DNA of 59,914 nucleotides from Pseudonocardiales bacterium (GTDB taxonomy: Bacteria; Actinomycetota; Actinomycetes; Mycobacteriales; Jatrophihabitantaceae): positions 1 through 59,914 of the forward strand of contig QHCC01000043.1 of the NCBI GenBank assembly GCA_003243915.1, written 5' to 3'. The first letter of the stretch is position 1, and every line of letters begins with the position of its first letter. Both the position numbers and the translations under genes were made by a program. Shown here in pieces: positions 34,143-43,315 of the stretch. The notes beneath the pieces were generated by a model that saw only the letters and a program-made list of their open reading frames with translations, was not told the DNA's origin and made no database searches.

Positions 34143-35495
34143 TCAGCGCGCGAGTGCCCCCATCGGGTCCCATGCAGGCAATACGATGGGCTCGTCGTCG
34201 AGTTGATCTTGCAGGGCCGGGGGCAGCGCGTCACGACGGACAGCGGTCTCGAAGACGTGTTCGGTGAACCACGAATCGTTCATCGTCCAGAAGCCCTTGT
34301 CCGCCTTTTCGTCGCCCCAACTGTTCTCCACCCGCCATCCGCGCGGCGCACCGTCGACGACGTCGACGCCGGTGAGCAACATGGCATGGGTCATTGCGGT
34401 GCCGTGATGAAGTAACCGGTCGGCCTTGTCCAAGGCGGTCGTGTGCCGGTAAATACTGTCGTAGTCGTAGAGCGACGCGTCCCAGATGCCCTGCTCCGCG
34501 TCGTACATCTGGCCGACGTCACAGCCGAACCACACCGGTTCGCCATTCACGATGCTGTCCATGGCGAGTCGCTTGATCAGGTCGATCTCAACGTTCAGGT
34601 AGGTCACCGGCGGTGCGCCAACGACGTTCCCGAGAGCCTCGACAGTGAACGTCCGACCGACAGGGCTGGAAGCGCGCGGGTCGTGAACGACGCAGACGTA
34701 GTCATCCACGGGCAGCATCACGTACCTGTTCGCGAACTCCAGCGGAGTGACCTGACCGTCGCGGTGAAACTCCTTCTCGCTGTCGCGCCACTGCCACCAG
34801 AACCGCTCGGGAGGCGTACCGAGATGCAGCGACAGCATTCGGTGCACCACCGACAGCGTCTCGGACTTCCGTTCCGCGAGCTCGTCGGCCGAGGCGCCGT
34901 TCGCCGCGTACGCCCGCAGGTCTCTGCCGGCCTGACGCAACACGGCGGACAGATCGCGATTCAGCGGCCCGGTGGCCGAGGACGAGACCGTCTCCGGCAT
35001 CACCGACTTCGGCACCAACCCATGCTTACGCACCAAGGCCGCGAACATGTTCCACTGCCCACCGTCCTCGGCAGGAGTTCTCATCAAGTGCGCCACGGTG
35101 CGGTCGTCAACGTCCCGCCCGGCGGTGGCCAGCACCTGCTCGAGCCAAAAGTTGGCCTTCTCAAGCCGGTCCCAGAACTGCAGGTAGCTGTGCGAGAACT
35201 CGAAGTCCTTGACACCAAGCTTGGCCGCCGCACCAACGCGCAGCAGGTTCAGGCCGGCGAACATCCAGCAGCGACCGCTCTTCTTCTGGTTGGTGACCGA
35301 CCAGTCGTCGAGCTGATGCGACATGGAGCGATCCAGCGAGACCGCCACCCGGTGATCGAGCGCCACCTCGTCGATCTTGTTGGCGGTCACGGCATTCTGC
35401 AACAGACGGTTACGGGGCTCTGCGTCGAACTCCTTGGTCAACCGCTCCAGCAGCACAGGGTCCAAGTCACGCGTCACTATCGGTCTCCCAGTCAT
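34143..35495 (-). CDS. pepC: C1-family cysteine aminopeptidase (bleomycin hydrolase type)
   Basis: 450 residues from ATG 35495. The active-site Cys is Cys76 in QKKSGRCWMFA, the His lies in THAMLLTGV near residue 365 and the Asn in RVENSWGDEK near residue 390. Length equals PepC/bleomycin hydrolase (about 440-450). Hexameric cytoplasmic aminopeptidase cleaving N-terminal residues and able to inactivate bleomycin. An upstream ATG (35573) is possible but has no homologous head. It is next to the two unusual genes at 35760 and 37212. Confidence 0.95.
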   Translation of the reverse strand: MTGRPIVTRDLDPVLLERLTKEFDAEPRNRLLQNAVTANKIDEVALDHRVAVSLDRSMSHQLDDWSVTNQKKSGRCWMFAGLNLLRVGAAAKLGVKDFEFSHSYLQFWDRLEKANFWLEQVLATAGRDVDDRTVAHLMRTPAEDGGQWNMFAALVRKHGLVPKSVMPETVSSSATGPLNRDLSAVLRQAGRDLRAYAANGASADELAERKSETLSVVHRMLSLHLGTPPERFWWQWRDSEKEFHRDGQVTPLEFANRYVMLPVDDYVCVVHDPRASSPVGRTFTVEALGNVVGAPPVTYLNVEIDLIKRLAMDSIVNGEPVWFGCDVGQMYDAEQGIWDASLYDYDSIYRHTTALDKADRLLHHGTAMTHAMLLTGVDVVDGAPRGWRVENSWGDEKADKGFWTMNDSWFTEHVFETAVRRDALPPALQDQLDDEPIVLPAWDPMGALAR

Positions 35496-35612
35496 CGGTT
35501 CGTTCGCCAGCGGCAGCACAGCCGCCCCTTGCTCGACGCTAGCCGCAGCGACCCCAAGCGTCGATCGTCCCACTCGGCGATCGCTTATCGACGACTCGTG
35601 CGTTCCGGTTCG

Positions 35613-35759
35613 CTACTCACCGACCGTTGCGTCGATCGCTTTGCGGATGACGTCTGCATGGCCGGCGCGACGGGCGGTTTCCGCGACCAGGTTCAGCTCG
35701 CCACCGAACGCGGCACGGCTCACCGCCCCGGAGAATCGGTCACGAGCCTGGCTACGACG
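35613..35759 (-). pseudogene. DinB/DUF664-like C-terminal fragment
   Basis: Immediately downstream, in frame with the stop of the 444-aa gene, an open stretch ends FGGELNLVAETARRAGHADV then IRKAIDATVGE and a TAG at 35613. ETARxxGHADxxRxxID is the C-terminal helix signature of DUF664/DinB-type metal proteins, but the other three quarters of such a protein are missing. It looks like a remnant at the join between the PepC region and the unusual pair. Confidence 0.45.
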
Positions 35760-37094
35760 TCATGGCGGAAGCAACTCCCAACCGAACTCGCTCAATACAC
35801 CCGCGTGGCGGTATTCGGTGAGGTCGTCCAGCCCGTAGGTCCAGTTGGGCAGGACCAATTGGTGCTGCCGCAGCACCAGCGCCGCGGCGTTGCGCTCCTT
35901 GCCCGACGGCTTGTTCGTCAGGCCGTTCGCCCAGGTCACCAGGTCGACCGGCGCGCTGGGCAACCCCTTCGGCACCGCCGTAATCGCCTTGCTCGCCGCG
36001 CTTGCCGACACGGTGCCGCGGGGCGGTAGGCCCGCCTTGATCGCGTCCTGATGCGGCGCCGGCGCATCATTCAGTGCGATCAATCCGGCCTTGATGCCCA
36101 GGCTCAGGTAGCGGCACAGCAACAGCATGTCGAGAGCGTCGTAGGGCGACCATGCGGCGCTCGACGCGGCCGATTGCACGCGCAGGTCGATCAGGTTGGC
36201 GATCTCCACCACCGGCCGGGTGCCCGATCGGACCAGCTTCGGGCTCTTGCCTGTCGTGAAGATGGCGTAGCGCGGGCTGCCGCCCTGCGTGGCCGAATAG
36301 CCGGCGACCACGCAGGACTTGTTCGCTGCGAGTAGCCGGGCTATCGCGCGACGGGTATTGAACGGGGTCGCCCGGAACGCGCCGTGGCCCTCGTCCAGCA
36401 CCTGCTGACCCGGCGCGAGCGACGTGAACTCCGGCCGGTCCTTGGTGGTCAGCGTCGCGGGCGGATCGCCCTGCGCGAGGGCCGGACTGTCGCAGCGGTA
36501 GAGGCAGTCGAACAGCACCAGTCGCTTGACCGGGGCCAGCGGGACCAGGTCGTTGTTGATGGTCTGCGCGACGCCGTAGCCGGTGCTGTAGCCGGCCAGC
36601 ACCTGCACCTGCGGCGTGCCCTTGAGCCCCGCGCCGGAACAGATGCCCTCGATGGCCTTCTGGCCGATGCCTTGGTTCCATCGACCACCGCTGTCGCCGC
36701 CCTCCCGGCCCGACAGGCACAGCAAGGCTCCCGTGCCGGCCCGCTCGAAGTAGACCCGCAGGCCATACCCCACTTCCTCGGAGCTGCGCCCGAGCAGGAC
36801 CGTCAGCGCGATCGTCGGAGGCTTCTTGGCTGCATCGGCTTTCAGGATCGCGGACGGGACGAAGAGCGACCACGTCACCAGATCCTGTTGGTCGAAGGCG
36901 GCAGGGACGTTCTCGGGCTGGTGCACCGTGCCGGTGGCCAACCGCGGATTCAATTCGTTGGGCAAACCGGCGCTCGATTTGGCCCACAGCACCTTGTCCT
37001 TCCCTGGCCAGGTGCCCGTCCACTTCGAGCCGGACATGGTGACGGGTATCGGCTCGTCGTCGAAGAAGGCCGTGCTCGACGTCCGATTGGCCAC
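35760..37094 (-). CDS. Unrecognised protein, alpha/beta-hydrolase-like core
   Basis: 444 residues from GTG 37094, placed by AAGG eight bases upstream; GTG 37103 is alternative. No signal peptide or membrane segment. LRVYFERAGTGALLCLSG (about 110-125), VQVLAGYSTGYGVAQTI (G-x-S-x-G like a nucleophile elbow) and VKRLVLFDCLYRCDSPA follow each other in the order expected of strand-5, Ser and strand-6 with acid in a hydrolase. EGHGAFR could supply His. The rest (about 300-444) is unfamiliar. Divergent from the 903-aa gene, so they may be partners. Confidence 0.7.
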   Translation of the reverse strand: MANRTSSTAFFDDEPIPVTMSGSKWTGTWPGKDKVLWAKSSAGLPNELNPRLATGTVHQPENVPAAFDQQDLVTWSLFVPSAILKADAAKKPPTIALTVLLGRSSEEVGYGLRVYFERAGTGALLCLSGREGGDSGGRWNQGIGQKAIEGICSGAGLKGTPQVQVLAGYSTGYGVAQTINNDLVPLAPVKRLVLFDCLYRCDSPALAQGDPPATLTTKDRPEFTSLAPGQQVLDEGHGAFRATPFNTRRAIARLLAANKSCVVAGYSATQGGSPRYAIFTTGKSPKLVRSGTRPVVEIANLIDLRVQSAASSAAWSPYDALDMLLLCRYLSLGIKAGLIALNDAPAPHQDAIKAGLPPRGTVSASAASKAITAVPKGLPSAPVDLVTWANGLTNKPSGKERNAAALVLRQHQLVLPNWTYGLDDLTEYRHAGVLSEFGWELLPP

Positions 37095-37211
37095 TGCGGT
37101 CACCTTCCCTCGGCAATCAGGAGACGCGGCGCGGTCTACAGATACGGTGCCGCCGACGCCGGTATCAGGACGGGTCGACCTGCCTCCTTCCCAGCAACAG
37201 AAGGGCAGAGC

Positions 37212-39923
37212 ATGAAGCGACTCAGCGACTTGACCGACTACAAGGGCGTGCTGCCGAGCGCGTCGGAGATCTTCGGGGTGTATCAGCCGCTGCTCGGCTG
37301 GAAATCCGGGCGGATGCAGCGTCGGATCGACACCGGCGTGCGCACCCGGCTCGGCGACTCGGTCGCCCGGTTGGCCGGTGCCGTCCGACCCGACTACGCG
37401 GTGTCGTTCGCCCCCGCTGACTGCGCGCTCGAGGTCGGTTCCATCGGGCCAGGCCAATTGAGCGGGGCGCCGTCCTTCGGCGGTGTCGTCGCCACCCAGA
37501 TCACCCAGGACCTACCGTCGAAGAAGGACTACACGCCCGCGGTCTGGAAGAAACTCGCCGGGGCCGACTACTTGGGCGAGCTGTTGACGGCGAAAGTGAC
37601 GCCCGCGGCCGTCGCGCTCTACACCGAGTTGTGCTCCAAACCGGCCCTCACCCGTGAGATGGAACGCGGCAGCCATGGCGGAGAAGTCGAGGTGCGGGCG
37701 TTGCTGGAGCGCGAATCGCGCACCGCAGGCCTCGTGCAGAGCCTGGCCAAGAACGGACGATTCAGCGTTCTGGAGCAGATGTTCTACGGCCAGGTCGACA
37801 ACAAGATCGCCCTGTGGGATCTGCTCGGTCAGGTGGATGACCCGTTCGCCACCATCGATCCGAAGCATGATCTGAACCGCGTCGGCCTGTCCCCACTGGG
37901 CGTCGCGCACCTGTTCCGCGAATACTTCTTCGAACTCGACACATTTCTGGGCACGCCGGTCGGGCATGTCTGGCTGGCGCCCGGCGCGACCGTCGAACTC
38001 ATCGAGATCCAGACCCGCCGGGTGCTGACCGAACAGTCCTTCGAGCAGGCGACCGAGACGAGTCGCAAGTCAGAGAACTCGGCCACCCAACAGGACGACC
38101 TCTCCGACGCTGTGAAGGACGAAAACCGCAGTGACGTCAAACTCGGCGTCAATGTTTCCTCGAACCAGAGCTGGGGATGGGGCAGCGCGGCCGAGTCGGC
38201 CAGCTTCGGGATGGACAACACCCAGTCCCACGCGCGGGAACAGACCCACAAGAGCATGCGGCAGCAGTCCAGCAAACTCTCCGAGGAGATCAAGCAGAAC
38301 TTCAAGACGACATTCAAGACGTCGACCGAGACCACCGATACCCAGAGCAAGCGCTACCTGCTCACCAACGCCGGCGGCGAGCTCATCAACTACGAGATGC
38401 GTCGCAAGATGCGCCACCTGGCCGTGCAAGTGCAGGACATCGGCAGCTATCTCTGCTGGCAGACCTACGTGGACGATCCCGGTGCCCATCTCGGTGTGTC
38501 GCGGCTCGTGCACGTGGGCAGTCCGCCGGACACCTCGCGCATCCCGATCCCGGAGATGGTCGTGCCGCCCAAGGCATTCAGCCAGGACGTCAACATCACC
38601 ATCCCCTTCATCAGCCTGGACGACGCCTCCAACGACGACGACTTCGACAACGGCTCGGAGACCAGCTTGGGGTTCCTGGACTCGACCAACCACATCGAAG
38701 CAAACATCAAACAGGGCCCGGTGCGGTGCGAGCAGTCTGGTTTCATCCTGGCCAGCGTCGCCGTCGACGCCCAAGGCGCCGACGCGCGGATGCACGTGGA
38801 GGCAACCTCGATCTCAGCCGATCCGGGCACGCCGGGCGCCTACACGTTCACGGTGCATCTGGACCATGTGAACTTCGGCAGCCAGAACAGCCTCAACGCC
38901 AAGGCGACGCTGAACTGGGAACCGGTGGTCGACCAGACGGCCATCGACACCGAGAATGCCAAACGGCTGGCCATGTTCACTGCCAAGGAGCAGGAACTGT
39001 TCCGGCAGGCGTTCATCGACGAGTCCCGCACCCGCATCAAGATCGCGAGTGATCTGCAGCCTCGCGCGGCCGAGGACCTGCGCGGTGAGGAGCGGATCGT
39101 GGTCTACCGACGCCTGATCCAGGACATGCTCACGCCGTCGGCGTTCGTCCCGCAACCGGACGCGCAGACCCAGCACGTCGTGGCCGAGCTGATCGATTCG
39201 ATATTCGACGTGGACAAGATGCTGTACTTCGTCTCACCGGAGTGGTGGCGGCCACGCCTGCACCACGGTCATCAGGAGACCGGCGGCTTCGACTCCTACA
39301 CCGACCCCGTCACCGGCCAGCCGGTTGCCGTACCGAACTCGATCCCAGCCGAGGACACCTTCGGTTGGGGCGACGGGGCAACCCGTGAGGACAACTACTA
39401 CGTCACCGAAGAGTCCAAACCGGCCCGGTTGGGCAGTTCGCTGGGGTGGTTGTTGCAACTGGACGGCGATGACATGCGCAACGCCTTCCTGAACGCTCCG
39501 TGGGTCAAGGCGGTGTTGCCGATCCGCCCGGGCCAGGAGCGGGTGGCGTTGAACTGGCTACAACACGTCGAAGGCACGAACGGGATCACCGACACTGACA
39601 TCTACGAGGGCCCGGAGCCGGCGTGGAAGGGCACCAAGACGGTGTTCGAGGTGCTCCAGATCCTGGCCGACGGCGTGGCGGCGAAATACCAGCAAGGGCT
39701 CACCACGACGGACTTCCCCGACCCGCTCGATGATGCGAGCACCGTGCGGGCCACTCCGCTCGACCGCGTCTTCGAGACCGGTTTCGACCCGCTGCAAGGT
39801 GGCTTCAAGGCCGGGGTGGACGGCAACTTCGAGGTGTTCGACCAGTGGATCGAGATCCTGCCCACCGATCAAGTCGTCGCAGTCGAGGTCAGCTACGACC
39901 CCAAGACCGGGCGCCAGCTATAG
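37212..39923 (+). CDS. Large unrecognised protein with Ser/Gln-rich amphipathic region
   Basis: 903 residues from ATG 37212 (GGGCAG upstream). No signal peptide or hydrophobic span. Residues 1-280 look globular; about 280-370 (SENSATQQDDLSDAVKDENR ... SAAESASFGMDNTQSHAREQ) are Ser/Gln/Glu-rich and partly alternating polar-apolar, then a long coiled or beta-hairpin region (KLSEEIKQNFKTTF) and LLTNAGGELINYEMRRKMRH. C-terminal part ends DQWIEILPTDQVVAVEVSYDP. I recall related unnamed proteins in other actinobacteria but no function. A pore, adhesion or filament role is only a guess. Confidence 0.75.
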   Translation: MKRLSDLTDYKGVLPSASEIFGVYQPLLGWKSGRMQRRIDTGVRTRLGDSVARLAGAVRPDYAVSFAPADCALEVGSIGPGQLSGAPSFGGVVATQITQDLPSKKDYTPAVWKKLAGADYLGELLTAKVTPAAVALYTELCSKPALTREMERGSHGGEVEVRALLERESRTAGLVQSLAKNGRFSVLEQMFYGQVDNKIALWDLLGQVDDPFATIDPKHDLNRVGLSPLGVAHLFREYFFELDTFLGTPVGHVWLAPGATVELIEIQTRRVLTEQSFEQATETSRKSENSATQQDDLSDAVKDENRSDVKLGVNVSSNQSWGWGSAAESASFGMDNTQSHAREQTHKSMRQQSSKLSEEIKQNFKTTFKTSTETTDTQSKRYLLTNAGGELINYEMRRKMRHLAVQVQDIGSYLCWQTYVDDPGAHLGVSRLVHVGSPPDTSRIPIPEMVVPPKAFSQDVNITIPFISLDDASNDDDFDNGSETSLGFLDSTNHIEANIKQGPVRCEQSGFILASVAVDAQGADARMHVEATSISADPGTPGAYTFTVHLDHVNFGSQNSLNAKATLNWEPVVDQTAIDTENAKRLAMFTAKEQELFRQAFIDESRTRIKIASDLQPRAAEDLRGEERIVVYRRLIQDMLTPSAFVPQPDAQTQHVVAELIDSIFDVDKMLYFVSPEWWRPRLHHGHQETGGFDSYTDPVTGQPVAVPNSIPAEDTFGWGDGATREDNYYVTEESKPARLGSSLGWLLQLDGDDMRNAFLNAPWVKAVLPIRPGQERVALNWLQHVEGTNGITDTDIYEGPEPAWKGTKTVFEVLQILADGVAAKYQQGLTTTDFPDPLDDASTVRATPLDRVFETGFDPLQGGFKAGVDGNFEVFDQWIEILPTDQVVAVEVSYDPKTGRQL

Positions 39924-40139
39924 CCAGGCAGCCCTGACGGTTTGCTCGTGAGCAGGCCACGCACCGCCCAGCACGGCTGGGCCGTGTGCGCCTGGGCGTG
40001 GAAGCTGCGGTGGACGAGGGAGTTGCCATCGACGGCGAGCACGAGCGGGGCGGCCACGATGTCGACCCTCCAACCCTGTGCAGATAAACGCACTGAATGC
40101 TGCACCGGCCTGGCGCACCGGATGGGGCACACTGCTGTC

Positions 40140-40880
40140 GTGAAACCCGACTGGTACCCCGACCCGTACGCATCCGGAATGCTGCGCTGGTGGGACGGGT
40201 CCGCCTGGACCGCGGACGTGCGGCCGATCCCCGTGGGCTGGGGGGTGCCGGCAGATCCGGGCGCCGACCTGGCCGAGGAACGTAAGTGGGCCGCGCGAGC
40301 GTCGATGATGGTGTTCGTCAGCGCCGCGATCCTGGCGGTCGAGTACCTCGTGATCGCCACAGTGTTCGGTCACCTCGTGCACACGCTCGTGCGCGAGGTA
40401 CGTGACGCAACCCGCGCCACAGCGGCCCAGCCGCACGTGTTCCGGGGCTTCGGCATCGGCCAGACGCTGCTGATCGACCTGTCCGGCCTGGTGGCACTCG
40501 GCGTGCAGGTGATCTTCATGACCTGGCTCTACCAGGCCGCGACCATCTCCCGCCGGGCCGGGCTGCCCGCGCGGCGTGAGCCCGTCTGGGCGTTCGTGGG
40601 CTTCCTCGTCCCTATCGTCAGCATCTGGTTCCCGTACCAGGTCGCGGCCGACCTCTTCGCACCAGATGACTCCAACCGCCGGCTGGCCGGGCGGTGGTGG
40701 GGGTTGTACCTCAGCCAGGGCTTCGCGGTCATGCTCATCCTGATCATCGCGGCCATCTCGACGCCGGTCGCCGTGATCGTGGCGCTCGCCTGCACGGTGC
40801 TGCCGATCATGACGGCGATGACCGCCCGCGCCATGATCGCCGCCGTCGGCCACGCCCATTCCCGGCTGCTGGTGCCCTAG
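40140..40880 (+). CDS. DUF2510-DUF4328 membrane protein
   Basis: 246 residues from GTG 40140 (ATG 40122 possible). The head KPDWYPDPYASGMLRWWDGSAWT is the DUF2510 signature, then four membrane spans with WLYQAATISRRAG and FVPYQVAADLF-like parts typical of DUF4328. Typical actinobacterial envelope protein; function unknown. Confidence 0.88.
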   Translation: MKPDWYPDPYASGMLRWWDGSAWTADVRPIPVGWGVPADPGADLAEERKWAARASMMVFVSAAILAVEYLVIATVFGHLVHTLVREVRDATRATAAQPHVFRGFGIGQTLLIDLSGLVALGVQVIFMTWLYQAATISRRAGLPARREPVWAFVGFLVPIVSIWFPYQVAADLFAPDDSNRRLAGRWWGLYLSQGFAVMLILIIAAISTPVAVIVALACTVLPIMTAMTARAMIAAVGHAHSRLLVP

Positions 40881-41042
40881 CCCGGACGCTGGCGCGAGCG
40901 CTGCGGCGGTACGCGGCTACGCTCGACGTTTCGACCTCATCAGCGCCGTGCTGATGGTCGCCGCGTGCTCGTCGAAGGCCAAGTCCGGATCGTCCTCCTG
41001 GCCAGGCCAGAGTCGCGAGCGAACTGGCTGAGCCTCTTGGTG

Positions 41043-41711
41043 TCAGGAGGAAAACAGCTTCCAGTGCCCCTCGGAGACGACGTCGACGGTGCCGTCGGTC
41101 ACCCTGATGGCGGTCTCGTCGTCGATCGCGTACGCCGGACCCGAGATCTCGGCCGCCCATCTCTCTGCCTCGGCCATGGTGTTCTCCGGCAGGAGTTCGT
41201 GATCCAGGTGCGGGAAGATCGAGAAGTCGACGATGCCCAGCGTGCTGTCGCCACCGGTGGGCGGCTTCCACCCGACGAAGTCCTCCCCGATACGGGGGGT
41301 CATCACCATGCTCCCGGCGCTCAGCCCCACCCAGACGGTCTCGCGCAGCGACGGCAGGAGATCCGCCAGCCCGGACTCCCGCATCCAGTGGCACAGGTAC
41401 AGGGCGTCGCCGCCATTCACCAGCAGGACGTCTGTCTCTCGGACCCAGGGCACCCAGCGTTCTTTCTCGATGCTGGGCAGCGCGGTGAGCTCCAGCACTC
41501 CCAAGGACTTCCAACCCAGCTCGCACATGGGTGTGGAGGACTGACCGGTGATGAAACGCCATGCCCCCCCAGGACTGCCCTGGGGGTGCCCGTACCCCGC
41601 AGTGGGGATACAGAGGGCGTTGGAGTCGGCGATCGGTTTGCCGATTAGGTCGACCAGCGCGTTTTGGATGCTTGGGTTCTTGACGCCAGCGGAAGTGAGA
41701 AGAAGCCTCAC
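41043..41711 (-). CDS. Peptidase E-like protein (S51, class I GATase-like)
   Basis: 222 residues from GTG 41711 with AGGAGG six bases upstream. LLVNGGDALYL and WVGLSAGSMVMTP (nucleophile Ser in GLSAGS) plus IFPHLDHE (likely His) are peptidase S51 features; the family is aspartyl dipeptidase or cyanophycinase-like. Catalytic Ser-His pair is seen, Glu/Asp third residue not named. Single gene; function likely dipeptide hydrolysis. Confidence 0.88.
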   Translation of the reverse strand: MRLLLTSAGVKNPSIQNALVDLIGKPIADSNALCIPTAGYGHPQGSPGGAWRFITGQSSTPMCELGWKSLGVLELTALPSIEKERWVPWVRETDVLLVNGGDALYLCHWMRESGLADLLPSLRETVWVGLSAGSMVMTPRIGEDFVGWKPPTGGDSTLGIVDFSIFPHLDHELLPENTMAEAERWAAEISGPAYAIDDETAIRVTDGTVDVVSEGHWKLFSS

Positions 41712-41999
41712 GCTTGCCTCCTGTATGTAGCGGTCATGACGCTCCACTCGAGAATCGAGAGATCGGGTGCATGGGAAGGCACACTAAGCGACCGGGTGGG
41801 GACTTGCCGAGACGTTGGAGCCCCGGATCGAGCCGATGACCAACAAGACCGTCGTCTTGTCGTCGGCGATCGCGGTCAGCTGGGCGATCCGCTGCTCGTG
41901 GCGACGCTTCATCCCCGCCGCGTGTCCGCGCCGAAGACTTCCACGTCGAGCGGTTGTCGATGACGCGGTGCTGGTCGTAACAGAGCCCGTCGGGCTCGG

Positions 42000-42407
42000 T
42001 CAGTCGTGCAGCTGCTCGAGCAGGCCGAGGTCGTCGCGGCATGCCCAGTGCTCAACGATTGTTTCGTCAACAATCCGCCAGATGTGGATGAACGTCCACG
42101 CCACGGGGCGGCCAGCGACCGTCTCGTGGGCGAGCAGTGGCATCGTCGAGGCTCGATGGGTCCCGTGCAGCGTGAGATGCTGCGCGACGATGTCACCCTC
42201 ACCGACGAGATGATGCTGCTCGGCAGTGACTGGGCCGAGGTCGGCGTCGATCGTGCGGAGGATGCGCTTCAAGCCCTCGCGGCCTTGGGGACCAGCGGCG
42301 TGGTTGACGAGGTCCGCTGCGACGAGATCGTCGAGCACGCTGTCGTCACCTGCCTGCTGTCGGCGGAACATTTCGTCGATCACGTCTTTCGCGCTGCGTT
42401 CGGTCAT
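42000..42407 (-). CDS. SnoaL-like ester cyclase/NTF2 protein
   Basis: 135 residues from ATG 42407, GGAGG upstream. VIDEMFRRQQAGDDSVLDDLVAADLVNHAAGPQGREGLKRILR is a SnoaL-like head; GTHRASTMPLLAHETVAGRPVAWTFIHIWRIVDETIVEHWACRDDLGLLEQL ends the family. Such proteins act as cyclases or limonene-epoxide-like hydrolases. Separated by a 284-base gap from the DHFR-family genes, so likely with its own promoter. Confidence 0.9.
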   Translation of the reverse strand: MTERSAKDVIDEMFRRQQAGDDSVLDDLVAADLVNHAAGPQGREGLKRILRTIDADLGPVTAEQHHLVGEGDIVAQHLTLHGTHRASTMPLLAHETVAGRPVAWTFIHIWRIVDETIVEHWACRDDLGLLEQLHD

Positions 42408-42691
42408 GGTGCTTACCTCCGTGCGATATGGCTAGGTGCGCGCGAAAGCGAACCCAGGGGATGGGATCCACTCGGCCTTCGCCTGATTCGTGGACGGGCT
42501 CCATGCTGACGAATTCGTCCCGGAAGCCTTGAGCACCCGTCAGAGACTGACCGACTGTGCCGGCGCACCTCACCGAGCACCTGGTAGCCGACGGACGGGT
42601 AGCACGCGACCGATCGCCCCAAGTCCGCGACCGCAGGCCGACATGCAGGGTTCTCACCAGCTTCCCTCTCTCGGCGGTGCGCGGGCGCGCG

Positions 42692-43261
42692 TCAGACGCT
42701 GAAACGCAAATGCGTCGCGGAGGGCGTCGCCACCACGTCAGTGCGCTGCAGGCTGATCGCTTCGGCAAGCCGTGCGAACAACGGCGTCCCGCCGCCGACC
42801 AGGACCGAGACCACGTGGAGCCGGAACTCGTCCACCAGCCCAAGCGGCAGGGCCTGCTGCATGACCGTCGCGCCGTGCAGCCCGACCGCCCTGTCGCCGG
42901 CGACCTCCTTCGCCTGCGCGATCGCCGCCTCGACTCCGTCGGTGACGAACGTGTACGCCGGCGGGTGTTGCCGCTCGGGCGGGTTGTGCGTGAGGACGAA
43001 GCAGGGCGTGTCACCGAGCGGCCCTCCGTCGCCCCAGCCCGCGTCGCCCTCGTTCTTGTCGAACGACCGGCGTCCCATCACGATCGCCCCGGTGCCGTCG
43101 ATGTAGTCGCGCAGGAGCGCCCGGTCGGCGTCGGTCGCGGCGTCGGAGAGCCAATCGTGCAGCGTGTGCGCGCCGTCGCCGAATGGATTATCCCGGCTGT
43201 CATTCGGCCCGGTGACGTAGCCGTCGAGTGATACGGACATGTCGCAGATGACGAGTGCCAT
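42692..43261 (-). CDS. Dihydrofolate reductase family protein (copy 3)
   Basis: 189 residues from ATG 43261, AGGAA upstream. MALVICDMSVSLDGYVTGPN start, DGTGAIVMGRRSFDK and PPERQHPPAYTFVTDGVEAAI are RibD C-terminal/DHFR-like marks with NADPH pocket GATVMQQAL. These proteins are deaminase-reductase relatives, often of unknown substrate. Third of three tandem paralogues. Confidence 0.9.
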   Translation of the reverse strand: MALVICDMSVSLDGYVTGPNDSRDNPFGDGAHTLHDWLSDAATDADRALLRDYIDGTGAIVMGRRSFDKNEGDAGWGDGGPLGDTPCFVLTHNPPERQHPPAYTFVTDGVEAAIAQAKEVAGDRAVGLHGATVMQQALPLGLVDEFRLHVVSVLVGGGTPLFARLAEAISLQRTDVVATPSATHLRFSV

Positions 43262-43315
43262 GGATTTCCTGCCTTCTTTCCGGTAGAGAAGTCGGTCGGA
43301 GCGATTGGTCTGTCC

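Noticed and set aside
34443-36029. 528-codon reading frame antisense to PepC
   Set aside because: Same antisense effect; PepC has intact catalytic residues on the minus strand.
36384-37211. In-frame upstream extension of the 903-aa gene back to 36384
   Set aside because: The added 276 residues lie antisense to the 444-aa gene and are Arg/Gln-rich without a ribosome site; ATG 37212 has one.
40930-41042. 38-codon open extension after the peptidase E stop
   Set aside because: In GC-rich DNA a short open stretch is expected by chance; no read-through signal seen.
41784-41912. 42-residue minus frame starting MKRRHEQRIAQLTA
   Set aside because: GCGGGG before the ATG is a poor site, no family known; too weak to call although the composition is not impossible.
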